A program made the position numbers and the translations under genes. Source: Mucilaginibacter glaciei (GTDB lineage: Bacteria; Bacteroidota; Bacteroidia; Sphingobacteriales; Sphingobacteriaceae). Taken from it: 64,000 bases of DNA. The notes below the pieces were generated by a model. It saw only the letters and a list, made by a program, of their open reading frames with translations. It did no database searches and was not told the origin of the DNA. Location of the stretch: assembly GCF_014773245.1 (NCBI RefSeq), contig NZ_JACWMX010000003.1, forward strand, positions 434,001 to 498,000. Direction: 5' to 3'. Positions 1 to 8,920 of the stretch are shown here, piece by piece (positions within the stretch are counted from its first letter, which is position 1; each line of letters opens with the position of its first letter).

Positions 1-151
1 TTTCTACCCAAATGTTATCTATACGAAGAGTGTTTTCAATTCCCGAGTAAGAATCTAAGCCTTCGGCATACCAAAATGCAACCGTGTCTGGATATTTCTT
101 TAAATGAGATTTAACATAGTCTATGTTATTTTTAAAGAATAATACATTCAT
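1..151 (-). CDS. Partial protein of the surface-polysaccharide operon (N-terminus only)
   Basis: An open frame starts at an ATG at 151-149 and runs off the left edge, so only about 50 residues are visible, beginning MNVLFFKNNIDYV. The start lies three bases beyond the stop of the flippase gene, the tight spacing expected of the next gene in the same operon. I do not recognise a family in this fragment and see no signal peptide. Its position after neuA-, neuB- and wzx-like genes suggests a glycosyltransferase or another carbohydrate-cluster protein, but that is only context. Confidence 0.6.
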   Translation of the reverse strand, partial: MNVLFFKNNIDYVKSHLKKYPDTVAFWYAEGLDSYSGIENTLRIDNIWVE

Positions 152-154
152 ATA

Positions 155-1594
155 TTAAAAAATTTTAAAGAAAGCCAATGCAGAAAATACTATCAAAATT
201 GCCACAAAAGGTACACTAACTGTGCGTTCAAATTGCCAAAAGTTAGTATTGTTTAATGATCTGTAAGAGAACTTAGTTGTATACCAGCTGTAAAAGCCCA
301 GATAGCCAATCAGCATGCCTACAGGTATTGCATAAACGCCAATATATTTGCTTAAAAAGTAAACGGCTACAATGTAAAGAAAACCGGAAACAGTATCAGC
401 AATATGAGTAATAACATGGTTGGTAGTTAAATAAACTTGCAAATGCATAGCACCAAAACGTTGCGCATAAAAAGCCCAGCCTAACAACCCCCAAATATTC
501 ATATCCAAAAACGCGGTTTTTGACCCTATTACTCGTAACAGTGGGCCTATCAACAATGAAGTTGCGATAAAGCCAATAATAAATACCGCATGGCTTAATC
601 GCATGCCTCTTTTGATGGCAGCTTTTAACGATACCATATCGTTATTTACCCGGTATATGGCCAATACCGGTAATTTGCTGTAAAAAGGTGCCATAGATAC
701 CTCTTTAATTTGGGTGATTATACGAATAGCTAATAAGTAAGAGGCTACTGAGGCTGTATTACCAAACTGCGCGTATACAATTGATGTTAAGTTTGTTACC
801 CCTGCCGACATTAAGCCACCAATGCCGCTACGCCAGGCCGGGTGCCATATTTTTTTAAAGATAACTTTATTGAACGGTAGTCTTTTTGAAACCTTTTTAT
901 AAAATCCGTCATTAATTATGGTACATAGGTACCAGTCTCTGATAGATACTATCAAAACCCAAAACTGGCTTACTATGATCAAGTTAAGCAGGGTAGGCGC
1001 GAAATATAAAACAGCCATGCTGCTTAAGATGCTACCTATAGACGTTAAAGTTTCTATCCGGCGCACCAGCGCAATTTGATTTAAACCCTCTAAAAAATTT
1101 AGATAACTTTTTGTGTAAAAATTAAAGCACGATACAATAAGGATAATAACCCAACAGTACCATGCCTGGTTAGCATTACTTGCATCGGCTACTGGTTTTA
1201 TCATTGACAGGGTACCAAAAACGGTCATGGCTACAAACAGTATAGCTGTTAAAACCAAGTAGATATATTTCATTGTCGAAATGATATCGCCCATTAGCGG
1301 AACGTTAGGCTGCGTACCCTGTTCTGAATTTTTATAGGTATTTGTAGTCGAAAAAACGGCAATATCTTTAGCACCGCCAAAAGCGTAAGATATAATGCGG
1401 GTAAAGGTTTGGCGAAAACCAAAGTCGGCCACGGATTGAAGAAAAACAATGGTAGAGAAGAGATAGTACAAAACAATGTCAGCAGCTGAAAATTGCTTTA
1501 GTATCAGCGGTAAAACCCCAAACAATGATAAAGCCTTGGTAGAATAGCTCATCCATGTCATCAGAGTAGGAGAATTCCATGCTTTTTTTAACAT
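155..1594 (-). CDS. Wzx-like polysaccharide flippase
   Basis: A 479-residue integral membrane protein with about 12 to 14 hydrophobic segments spread over its whole length, the layout of MATE/MOP-superfamily O-antigen and capsule flippases. Such proteins move undecaprenyl-linked repeat units from the cytoplasmic to the periplasmic face of the inner membrane. No soluble domain is visible. It lies 64 bases downstream of the neuB-like gene on the same strand, so it probably flips the repeat unit that carries the sugar made by this operon. A second flippase lies at 11108-12469, so the locus may export two glycans or one may be redundant. Family assignment rests on topology and context more than on motifs. 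Confidence 0.8.
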   Translation of the reverse strand: MLKKAWNSPTLMTWMSYSTKALSLFGVLPLILKQFSAADIVLYYLFSTIVFLQSVADFGFRQTFTRIISYAFGGAKDIAVFSTTNTYKNSEQGTQPNVPLMGDIISTMKYIYLVLTAILFVAMTVFGTLSMIKPVADASNANQAWYCWVIILIVSCFNFYTKSYLNFLEGLNQIALVRRIETLTSIGSILSSMAVLYFAPTLLNLIIVSQFWVLIVSIRDWYLCTIINDGFYKKVSKRLPFNKVIFKKIWHPAWRSGIGGLMSAGVTNLTSIVYAQFGNTASVASYLLAIRIITQIKEVSMAPFYSKLPVLAIYRVNNDMVSLKAAIKRGMRLSHAVFIIGFIATSLLIGPLLRVIGSKTAFLDMNIWGLLGWAFYAQRFGAMHLQVYLTTNHVITHIADTVSGFLYIVAVYFLSKYIGVYAIPVGMLIGYLGFYSWYTTKFSYRSLNNTNFWQFERTVSVPFVAILIVFSALAFFKIF

Positions 1595-1658
1595 TCAGAT
1601 CTTATTAGTTGTGACAATATTATACCCCGTATATATGGCGCAAAAATCAAACAAACAG

Positions 1659-3242
1659 TTAATTGCTTTTTGCGTTAGGCACATATTTATGGTGCTCTTG
1701 CAGGTGTATCACTTTGTTTTCGCTTCCGCACATTAATTCGGCTTTGCGTACGTCATGCACAAAATCTTTAAACCTATTGTTGTACAAATCAATGGCAACG
1801 CCATCAAAATGTATCCAATCCAAATCGCCTAACTTCACGTGTTTTTCTATCATTTTTGCGCCCGAAGCAACCGCGAGCATACAGCCCAGGCTGCCAACAT
1901 CGTGGCTGGAGTAGCCCGGCAGCATGTTAGCATATTGTTTAGCCCGTAATTGCCCGTAATGCCTTACTACAGCTATCTGGCAAGCCTCTGGTGGTGTGGG
2001 GTAAGAGGATGTGCATTGTAATAAAAAAAGTGTACGGTTGCCCGCAAAGCTGTTCAGTACAAAGTCTTCATAGCTTGAATCTGTAAAACCTGTAGATATG
2101 ACCAGATCGCCTTTAAAATCATTACCCACATTGAGCAGGTAGTTTTTGTGGTTTGAAATGGTTGACGGGAGCTTAATTAAGGGTGTATCAAACTGGCGTA
2201 AAAAATTATAAGAATTCCAGTCTAAAGCCGATGCAAACCATGGGATCTCTTTTTTCCGGCATTCTGCGTCAATCAACGCAAACATCTGTTCATTTAGTTC
2301 GACACCCCGGCGATAGTCGCCAAGTTGCTTTCCGAACGGTGATTTGTATGGTTTTGATAACTCATCGTCTGTATAAAAGGCATCTACGTCCCTTTTTTGA
2401 AATTTTACGATATCGGCTCCAGCTTCCTTAGCCAGCTCAATCATTTTTACGATTCTTTTAGGGTCGCTGATATGGTTATTTGTAAACTCTGCAACAATAA
2501 TTACATGGTTAGTTGTCATAGCCCGGTGTAACAAGGCCGCATACATTTCAGAGTTGGTAACCCCCTTTTTGTCTGTAAATTTTGATTGAAGTTGAGTTAC
2601 CAAATTATTAAACCCTACTGCAGATAACGCGCTGTAAGATTTTTCGCCAACGTGCGATAATTTTATATTTGGATAAACCTCTGTAAAGCTTTCTAATATT
2701 GATGTGAAAAAAGACTCCTGAGTTTTAAGTATGACATTCTTATACTCCAGATCATACATCTGGTTATCATCGGGGTTTACTTGGGCCGAGTGGAAATCAA
2801 AGCCAATAAAATAAACCTCAACATTACCTGCTACAGCTTGCTGATGTAAAATGGAAAACTTTATAGCTGATAAAATGATGAAATCTTCGAGAAAAAATTC
2901 AGGGTCCTGGAAATACTCATATGTATATTCAAAACTATCCTGGCCCGAAACAAGATGCTTTACTTCAATATGTTGGTTATCGGGTATCTTGAAAAAGGAT
3001 GGTGCCAAATATTTAGCGGCCTTAAATCCGTTTTCGCGAATCTGATCAAACAGCTCGGTACGGTAAAACATGGCGATATCGCCAGGGATGATTTTCTCCG
3101 AGTCGTTCAGGTTAATGATAAAAAAGTCATCAAGTTGTTTTAAATTAATGTCTTTTATAGAATCACCTTTTCCAATAACGGCAATTTTATTTTTGCCTGA
3201 CTTTAAAGATATATTTTTGATCTGGTCTAAGTAATTCTCCAT
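1659..3242 (-). CDS. Fusion: GT42/MptE-like Rossmann domain + NeuB-type nonulosonic acid synthase lacking SAF domain
   Basis: 527 residues in two parts. Residues 246-515 are a NeuB-type synthase, which condenses phosphoenolpyruvate with a hexosamine or hexose to give a nine-carbon nonulosonic acid. Seen: VAEFTNNH (E252, H257), KFQKR (280-284), QCTSSYPTPPE, GYSSHD (H447) and IEKH (E466-H468). The C-terminal SAF (antifreeze-like) domain normal in NeuB/SpsE is absent; the protein ends about 45 residues after the last barrel helix. Residues 1-235 form a different domain with GKGDS (24-28) and VEVYFIGFDFHS near 141-152, a pattern like GT42 sialyltransferases (CST-I) or MptE-like/DUF115 Rossmann domains. 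The only sensible start overlaps the upstream phosphatase gene by 56 bases, which suggests translational coupling. The synthase call is firm; the N-terminal call is inference from pattern. Confidence 0.8.
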   Translation of the reverse strand: MENYLDQIKNISLKSGKNKIAVIGKGDSIKDINLKQLDDFFIINLNDSEKIIPGDIAMFYRTELFDQIRENGFKAAKYLAPSFFKIPDNQHIEVKHLVSGQDSFEYTYEYFQDPEFFLEDFIILSAIKFSILHQQAVAGNVEVYFIGFDFHSAQVNPDDNQMYDLEYKNVILKTQESFFTSILESFTEVYPNIKLSHVGEKSYSALSAVGFNNLVTQLQSKFTDKKGVTNSEMYAALLHRAMTTNHVIIVAEFTNNHISDPKRIVKMIELAKEAGADIVKFQKRDVDAFYTDDELSKPYKSPFGKQLGDYRRGVELNEQMFALIDAECRKKEIPWFASALDWNSYNFLRQFDTPLIKLPSTISNHKNYLLNVGNDFKGDLVISTGFTDSSYEDFVLNSFAGNRTLFLLQCTSSYPTPPEACQIAVVRHYGQLRAKQYANMLPGYSSHDVGSLGCMLAVASGAKMIEKHVKLGDLDWIHFDGVAIDLYNNRFKDFVHDVRKAELMCGSENKVIHLQEHHKYVPNAKSN

Positions 3243-3900
3243 GATAAACTTGGTTATTTACAGTTACTGATAAGCCATTTTCGAGCGCCAAATTCAAGCC
3301 AGGTATAATATCCCAAACTTTTGCGCCTTTTGGGTTCTCAAAAGAGTAATATGCACCAATTACAACGTTGTACATATTGTAAACACAGCACCCGATGATT
3401 CGGTATTCAAAGCCCGGCTGCAATTTTAAGATCTCTTCTTTTGTTAAGCTTGATGATATACCTGCAATACGGGAATTGAATCGCTTAGGTTTATCGCCGG
3501 TTATCAGGTACGAGTCGAGTTCGGGCATCGCCAGCATAGATTGCTTGTGAACGCCTCCCTGGTAAACACATACGGCAACACCCCATTCCTTTAAACCAGA
3601 AACAAAGTTCTCGGTGCCATCAATAGGGTCGAGGATTATAATGTTTTCCTGTTCAAAATTATGGTTGTTCTGTTCTGGCGACTCTTCCGATATCAGGTAA
3701 AAGTTTGGCAGGTTATTGGTAATATATTCTTTTACTAAAGTTTCGCATAACAGGTCGCCTTTAGATACGTAACTTCCGTCTTCCTTTGAAACTTTATCTT
3801 GCCTCAAATCTATAATAGACTGTAAATTGGCTATTATTAACTCTTTGATATCTTCACAAATTCTCATAGGTTCAATCTGGTAGGATAAGTTGTTTATCAA
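3187..3900 (-). CDS. Inositol-monophosphatase-family (CysQ/SuhB-like) sugar phosphatase
   Basis: 237 residues with the metal-site signatures of the Li-sensitive phosphatase family: ISEES (E72, E73), DPIDGTENF (D91, D94) and WDIIPG (W196, D197). These enzymes remove phosphate from inositol phosphates, PAP or sugar phosphates using Mg2+. Set between neuA- and neuB-like genes, its natural substrate may be a phosphorylated nonulosonic acid or its precursor; KDN and sialic acid routes that go through a 9-phosphate need such a step, usually done by a HAD enzyme. The first Met lies inside the neuA-like gene; Met12 at 3867 would start four bases after the neuA stop and removes little. The 3' end overlaps the synthase gene by 56 bases. 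Confidence 0.85.
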   Translation of the reverse strand: MINNLSYQIEPMRICEDIKELIIANLQSIIDLRQDKVSKEDGSYVSKGDLLCETLVKEYITNNLPNFYLISEESPEQNNHNFEQENIIILDPIDGTENFVSGLKEWGVAVCVYQGGVHKQSMLAMPELDSYLITGDKPKRFNSRIAGISSSLTKEEILKLQPGFEYRIIGCCVYNMYNVVIGAYYSFENPKGAKVWDIIPGLNLALENGLSVTVNNQVYHGELLRPDQKYIFKVRQK

Positions 3901-4549
3901 TATATATCCGTTTATAAAGTTGGTCTGCTACAAAAAAATCTAACGGGGTGTCAATATCAATCCCTTCTATCTCATCAACCGGTTTAAAAATTGGATTTAT
4001 ACCAACGATATTTTTGTTTTTAATTAAATTATCTCTTGAAATCAAATTCAGCCCAAAATTTAGCGCAACGATGTCGGGCAAATTCTGGCTGTTCGGCTGT
4101 TTATCCCTCGAATAATTAATTGGGTTTTGATCAAGCCACATAAATTCCTTCACTGCATTTACAGTAGCCAAAGAATCAAATTCAGCCGATTTTTTAAACA
4201 ACTCTATACATTCAATTATCGTCTCTTTTTTTATAAACGGAGTTGTTGATGGGCAATAAGCAAAAATGTCAGTGTCCGTAACCTGCCCCAAGTGTTCTAA
4301 AAATTCACTGTTTGAACAAGACGACGATGCGTAGTAATCTTCTCTCTTATGAGCCGATACGCCCGCTTTAAGGGCAATTTGCATTGCCTCTGCCGAGTCT
4401 GTATTAACTATAATTTCGTCTATCAGGTCAATTTTTTTTAATACATCAATTTTAAGCTTTAACAGGCTTGTATCACCAAATGGCCTTAAGCTTTTGTTTT
4501 TAACTCTTTGTGAACCTTGCCTTACTGGAATAACTGCGGTGATTTTCAT
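3872..4549 (-). CDS. neuA: CMP-nonulosonic acid (acylneuraminate) cytidylyltransferase, NeuA-like
   Basis: 225 residues starting MKITAVIPVRQGSQRVKNK, the nucleotide-binding P-loop-like signature of CMP-sialic acid and CMP-KDO synthetases (IPARxGSKxxxxKN). Further family marks are DEIIVNTDS near residue 45 and CPSTTPF near residue 99. The enzyme activates a nonulosonic acid with CTP for transfer to a glycan. It is the first of the sugar-pathway genes, 55 bases after wzc on the same strand. The partner synthase two genes downstream fits NeuA rather than KdsB. Which sugar is activated (Neu5Ac, KDN, legionaminic or another) cannot be told; no NeuC- or LegB-type precursor gene is visible here. Confidence 0.85.
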   Translation of the reverse strand: MKITAVIPVRQGSQRVKNKSLRPFGDTSLLKLKIDVLKKIDLIDEIIVNTDSAEAMQIALKAGVSAHKREDYYASSSCSNSEFLEHLGQVTDTDIFAYCPSTTPFIKKETIIECIELFKKSAEFDSLATVNAVKEFMWLDQNPINYSRDKQPNSQNLPDIVALNFGLNLISRDNLIKNKNIVGINPIFKPVDEIEGIDIDTPLDFFVADQLYKRIYIDKQLILPD

Positions 4550-4604
4550 ACAATAGTTTATAGGTGTTTAGTTACATATAAAATTGATACAACCGGTAAC
4601 GATA

Positions 4605-7031
4605 TTAAAATCTCTTGAAAAAGCTTTTTACTTTATCGCCAAAGTTTTCTTTGGATGCCTCAGAGTAAGAGTTATAATAAGCATTACCATATCCGTTACC
4701 ATAGCCATAGCTATACCCGTAACTATAGCTGAAGTTTTCTTTTTTGATACCGTTAAATACCAAACTGTATTTAGGTAACCTGTTTGAGTCATTTATCTCG
4801 TTAATAAACTCCAGTTCGTCTTTGTGGGTGTAGCCTTGGCGCACCATGTACAATGAGGCATCAACAACCCTTGCAATGATCAGTGAATCTGTCACCAAAT
4901 GTATAGGGGGGGAGTCAATCAGGATATCGTCATAACTCTCCTTCAATTTAGTGATTAACAGATCAAGCGTGTCTTTTTCCAGCAACTCAGAAGGGTTTGA
5001 AAGTATCGGGCCACATCCCAGCACATCAAGACCGGTAATGCCGGATGGTTGAATAAGCTTGTTAATATCCGTGATTTTTTCTGAAAGGAAATCACTAATA
5101 CCGGCATGGTCCGGAGAGAGATCAAACACGCCCGAAATTTTTGGCTTACGAAGATCCATCTCCAATATGATAGTTTTACGTTGGGCGTAAGCAAGCGTAA
5201 CGGCTAAATTTGAGCTCACAAAACTTTTGCCCTCGCCGCTAATACTCGATGTGAACAAGGTAACGCGCCCGCTATCATTGTTACCATGTAAATGAAACAA
5301 GTTGGTACGCAATACTCTAAATTGCTCGCCAATGGCAAATTTGCCACGGCCCTGCGTAACCACAATGGGGTTGCTCGATTCCTGGTAAGAAAGTTCGCCC
5401 AATACAGGAACTGTAACAGCATCCTCAATTTGCTTGCGGTGCATAATTTTTTCATTAAGGCTTTCTCTTCCATAGATAATACCTGCTGCCGCGGCCAAGC
5501 CTAAAATTAATGCTAAAGGATATATCACTATAGGTTTTGGCCATTTAGCTTTGCCGGCGTGTGCATCATCTACTACTTCAGAGTCTGACACTGACGAGGC
5601 GTACCTCAAGGCAACCTGTTCTTTTTTCTCTAATAAGAAGGTATAGATACGTTCCTTACTTTCCTGCTCCCTTTTCATGGAGGTGTATTGCCTGTCCTGA
5701 TCGGGTATTTTTTTCAAAGATGTTTGAATTCCAGAGTCGAAATTCTTCATTTGACCCTGGGTGGACAACAATGCCGATTTTATAGTACGTATTTTTTCCC
5801 GGAATGCAGTTTGAAGTATCGCAATCTGCTTGTTTATTGGGTCAAACAAGGGGTTAGTTTCAGGCGTAGTGGCCAATAATTGCTGGCGTTGTAATTGCAA
5901 AGCCGCTAATTTGTCATATAGTCCCATTAAACTTGGGTCTTGCAGGTATGCACTTGTTGCGGGTAACTTTTCTGTGTTTTGCGGTGAGTTGGCCCATTTT
6001 TCCAATCCCTCAACTATTTTAAGTTGAATAGTTACATCGTTTTGAGCTTTGATATTGGCCTGTTTAATGTCTCTAAATCCCTGGGCTTGCGAAATAATAT
6101 CCGTCATCCCCTGGTTACTTTTATATTGTTCAATATTACCTTCTGCAACGTTTAGCCCTTTCTTTATAGAATCTAAACGCATGGTAATAAAGTTAAGGGT
6201 GCTTTGCGCTTCTTTACCTTTATCAATAAGGGCATCTTTTTGATAAAGCGCCATTAAGGAGTTTAGGATATCTTTACCCCTTGCAGGTATCTGATCGGAT
6301 GTTGACAGGTTTACAAAAGGTGCGTCCTTATTTTCTAACACCACCTTAACATTTGCTTGATAACTATCAGAAACCAAGTCGGGGTCTTGCACTTTTATAG
6401 CAATTTGCTCGCCAATATAGCTGTCAATATAAGCGGTTGGCTGCAATAACCATGTGCCAAAATCACTTTTTATAGTGGTGCCGAATTTGTAGTCCTTATC
6501 ACCATTCACATCATCCACCAAAGTAAATGTGCCTGGATTTTTGATAGTTATCAGCAGTTTTTCGCCTTTTGCATCTATACTACCATTTGCTTTTACAAAC
6601 TGGTAGTCGATAGGGCTATTTTTGTAAAGCTCAATACTCTTACCTGTTTTTTTGTGCGTGTATGAAACCCAAAGCTGCAGATCATTTACTACCTGGTACA
6701 TGAGTTTTTTTGATTGCATAACTTCAATCTCGTTTTCAACAATCACCGGCGTTTTAATGGGGTCAAGTTGTTGATCAACACCGTTTTTATTAGTAACAGA
6801 ACCTTCTGAACTAACGGGCGATTTGAATTCTAACGTGGCCAATATTGGATATACCGGATTGGTTTTTTGAATATAAAAGAACGCTGCAATTAGCGCTACA
6901 ACAGCACACAAAATAAACAATGGCCAGTGAAAAAGGTATTTTTTTAAGAGCTTACTGGTATCTGTTGATTTACTTTCAGATACTGGTAAAGTGAATGCTG
7001 CTATTTGAGGATTTGATTTTTGCTTACTCAT
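4605..7031 (-). CDS. wzc: Wzc-type polysaccharide co-polymerase with tyrosine autokinase domain
   Basis: 808 residues. A first transmembrane segment at about 36-52 and a second at about 505-525 flank a large periplasmic Wzz/GNVR-like region with coiled-coil stretches. The C-terminal cytoplasmic BY-kinase has Walker A SSISGEGKS near residue 597, Walker A' ILEMDLRKPK and Walker B DDILIDSPP near 702. The tail carries a dense tyrosine cluster, nine Tyr between about 775 and 795, the usual autophosphorylation target that controls octamer assembly and chain length. It starts 11 bases after the wza stop. It should work with the Wza-like lipoprotein upstream to form the envelope-spanning export complex. 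Confidence 0.95.
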   Translation of the reverse strand: MSKQKSNPQIAAFTLPVSESKSTDTSKLLKKYLFHWPLFILCAVVALIAAFFYIQKTNPVYPILATLEFKSPVSSEGSVTNKNGVDQQLDPIKTPVIVENEIEVMQSKKLMYQVVNDLQLWVSYTHKKTGKSIELYKNSPIDYQFVKANGSIDAKGEKLLITIKNPGTFTLVDDVNGDKDYKFGTTIKSDFGTWLLQPTAYIDSYIGEQIAIKVQDPDLVSDSYQANVKVVLENKDAPFVNLSTSDQIPARGKDILNSLMALYQKDALIDKGKEAQSTLNFITMRLDSIKKGLNVAEGNIEQYKSNQGMTDIISQAQGFRDIKQANIKAQNDVTIQLKIVEGLEKWANSPQNTEKLPATSAYLQDPSLMGLYDKLAALQLQRQQLLATTPETNPLFDPINKQIAILQTAFREKIRTIKSALLSTQGQMKNFDSGIQTSLKKIPDQDRQYTSMKREQESKERIYTFLLEKKEQVALRYASSVSDSEVVDDAHAGKAKWPKPIVIYPLALILGLAAAAGIIYGRESLNEKIMHRKQIEDAVTVPVLGELSYQESSNPIVVTQGRGKFAIGEQFRVLRTNLFHLHGNNDSGRVTLFTSSISGEGKSFVSSNLAVTLAYAQRKTIILEMDLRKPKISGVFDLSPDHAGISDFLSEKITDINKLIQPSGITGLDVLGCGPILSNPSELLEKDTLDLLITKLKESYDDILIDSPPIHLVTDSLIIARVVDASLYMVRQGYTHKDELEFINEINDSNRLPKYSLVFNGIKKENFSYSYGYSYGYGNGYGNAYYNSYSEASKENFGDKVKSFFKRF

Positions 7032-7042
7032 TTATATGGAAA

Positions 7043-7819
7043 TTATCTTTGTAACAGAATAGCGATAATTGAAAGTACCGACACAATTAAACCAGCCCTC
7101 TGGAAGGTTGAACCATTATCTTCAGATCTTGCGCGGTTAGGCTTAACATAAATTACATCATTATTTTTCAGATAATAATAAGGCGATGTAATTATGTCTT
7201 TTGAAGTAAGATCGATAGGCACATAAGTTCTTTTACCCTCAAGCTCCCTAATTAGTAAAATACTGCGGATACCGGTAATATTTAAATCGCCAGAGCGGCT
7301 TAAGGCTTCCGATAAGGTTATGCGCTCATTAGTAATGTTAAAAGTGCCTGGGTTTTTCACATCTCCTAATATTGATATCTTGAAGTTTTGTATGCGCACA
7401 TTGACGGTTGGTTGTTTCAGGTCTAACAATAGTTTTGTTTCCAGCAAGCGGGCTATTTGAGTTGTAGTTAAACCACTCACTTTAATGGTACCAATACTTG
7501 GCATTTTTATGTTCCCGTCCTGGTCAACTAGGTAACCTACTACGGCGTTTTCTTCAGCCCTGTCCAAGTTACTGTTACCAAAAGCACGCTCCAGGTTGTA
7601 GTTATACTTCGCATCAGCTTCGTTATTTAAACTGGTAACGTGTATGCCTAAAAGATCGGCCGGTTGGATAGTTAACTGAGAGTAGTTTGTGATGGTTTCT
7701 GTAAAAATGCTATCTCTGTTTACATTTTGAAAATAGGGAATGTTTTTGTAGCTCGTGCATGACGAGGCGGTAATAACAATAGCTACAATGGATAAAAATA
7801 GTAAACGCTTAATGTTCAT
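7043..7819 (-). CDS. wza: Wza-like polysaccharide export lipoprotein
   Basis: 258 residues with a lipoprotein signal ending at C21 (ITASSC). The mature part has a Poly_export domain (QPADLLGIHVTSLN, then YLVDQDGNIKMPSIGTIKVSGLT) followed by an SLBB-like stretch (FKISILGDVKNPGTFNI). It ends in a hydrophobic segment (GLIVSVLSIIAILL), in the place where Wza has its outer-membrane helix. It is shorter than E. coli Wza (about 380 residues), as is common in Bacteroidota. It is the first gene of the leftward export/nonulosonate operon. Confidence 0.92.
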   Translation of the reverse strand: MNIKRLLFLSIVAIVITASSCTSYKNIPYFQNVNRDSIFTETITNYSQLTIQPADLLGIHVTSLNNEADAKYNYNLERAFGNSNLDRAEENAVVGYLVDQDGNIKMPSIGTIKVSGLTTTQIARLLETKLLLDLKQPTVNVRIQNFKISILGDVKNPGTFNITNERITLSEALSRSGDLNITGIRSILLIRELEGKRTYVPIDLTSKDIITSPYYYLKNNDVIYVKPNRARSEDNGSTFQRAGLIVSVLSIIAILLQR

Positions 7820-8173
7820 ATCAGCAATTTGGAATTAATATTTTATTTGACTTTATTATTCTCACAGATTCAAAGTTTAGTGTGATTTGATGTGTTGCTT
7901 TGAAAATATTTAATGAAAACGATATTATTTGAAAAGAGGCAGTTTAATAATGTTGCTTTTTAATATTTCAACGTATCATTTTAACTGACGGCATATTGTG
8001 ATTGATTTTAATAGTTTTGCGAAAATAATAAAAAAAATATAAAATAAGGGTCGTTTGGTTTGCATTATTGCGTAATAATACCTGTTTTAGTGGGTACATT
8101 TGCGGGATAATTTTCACTTACAGAGTTTATTCCACTTAGAATTTGAATTACATTTTACTTAATTTTAGTTAAA
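7820..8173. promoter_or_regulatory. Divergent promoter region between the two halves of the polysaccharide locus
   Basis: 354 bases, very AT-rich, with no convincing ORF. It must hold promoters for the leftward wza operon and the rightward deacetylase gene. On the plus strand TACATTTG at 8095-8102 fits the Bacteroidota -7 consensus TAnnTTTG and would give a leader of about 65 bases; TAGTTTTG at 8012-8019 also fits. Neither has a good TTG at the expected -33 spacing. I found no matching box for the minus strand. Confidence 0.4.
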
Positions 8174-8908
8174 ATGCCCATCCCCTGCAATGTTTTGATA
8201 AATGCTGACGACCTTGGTTTAAGCGCCCCGATAAACGAAGCTATAGCGTATTGCTTTGATTTGAAATATATCAACAGCACTTCCCTGCTTACAAATATGC
8301 CTGGTTTTGATCATGCTATTGGGCTGATTGCGACGAATGATAATATTAGAAATATTGGTGTCCATATTAATTTTGCCGAGGGGAAACCTTTATCAAGCTT
8401 CAAAGAGAAATTATTCTTAAAAGACGATGGCAGTTGGGACACAGCGCTCACCAATAAAAAAACCGGCCGATTATCAGATAGTCAAAAGGAGGCGTTTTTA
8501 GCAGAAATTTATGCGCAGATAGATAAAGCCTTACAACACGATGTATACGTTACGCACCTCGATTCACACTATCACCTGCATACTTTACCATGCTTTTACC
8601 TGCTTTTTATAAAAGCTGCAACGCGTTATAAGTTGAAGCTGCGGCTCGCGCAAACGTACAGAGAGGGCAGTTGTTTAAAATATTTTTACCGGAAATATAT
8701 AAATGCCCGCATCATATCCCGGGGCCTTAATTACACAACTTATTTTGAAACAGTTAACGTTTATTTAAGCAATAATGGGGAGCAAGGCAGGTGTGTTGAA
8801 GTAATGGTGCACCCCGGTTTTGATAGCGCAGGTAGTCTGACTGATCATTACAATCCGTCATCACTTCTTAATTGGTTAAACTTTGTGAAAACCGGTTTAG
8901 CGCATTAA
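8174..8908 (+). CDS. YdjC/ChbG-family carbohydrate deacetylase
   Basis: 244 residues. Family motifs are NADDLGLS at 10-17 (metal-binding Asp pair), NIGVHINF near 70, VTHLDSHYHLHTLP near 130 (metal-binding His and Asp) and VMVHPGFD near 213. Members remove acetyl groups from N-acetylated sugars such as chitooligosaccharides or hopanoid and lipid-linked sugars, using a divalent metal. There is no signal peptide, so it acts in the cytoplasm. Beside glycan-export genes it may deacetylate a polysaccharide precursor rather than a degradation product. Full family length, no sign of damage. Confidence 0.87.
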   Translation: MPIPCNVLINADDLGLSAPINEAIAYCFDLKYINSTSLLTNMPGFDHAIGLIATNDNIRNIGVHINFAEGKPLSSFKEKLFLKDDGSWDTALTNKKTGRLSDSQKEAFLAEIYAQIDKALQHDVYVTHLDSHYHLHTLPCFYLLFIKAATRYKLKLRLAQTYREGSCLKYFYRKYINARIISRGLNYTTYFETVNVYLSNNGEQGRCVEVMVHPGFDSAGSLTDHYNPSSLLNWLNFVKTGLAH

Positions 8909-8920
8909 TGTGCGCACTTT
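8900..8920 (+). terminator. Short hairpin at the end of the deacetylase gene
   Basis: GCGCA (8900-8904) and TGCGC (8911-8915) enclose the stop codon and are followed by ACTTTTACTT. The stem is only five base pairs, so this is a weak terminator candidate. Confidence 0.3.

Noticed and set aside
4584-4778. Plus-strand frame opposite the Wzc tyrosine tail
   Set aside because: Produced by the Tyr-codon repeat read backwards; isoleucine/threonine-rich junk.
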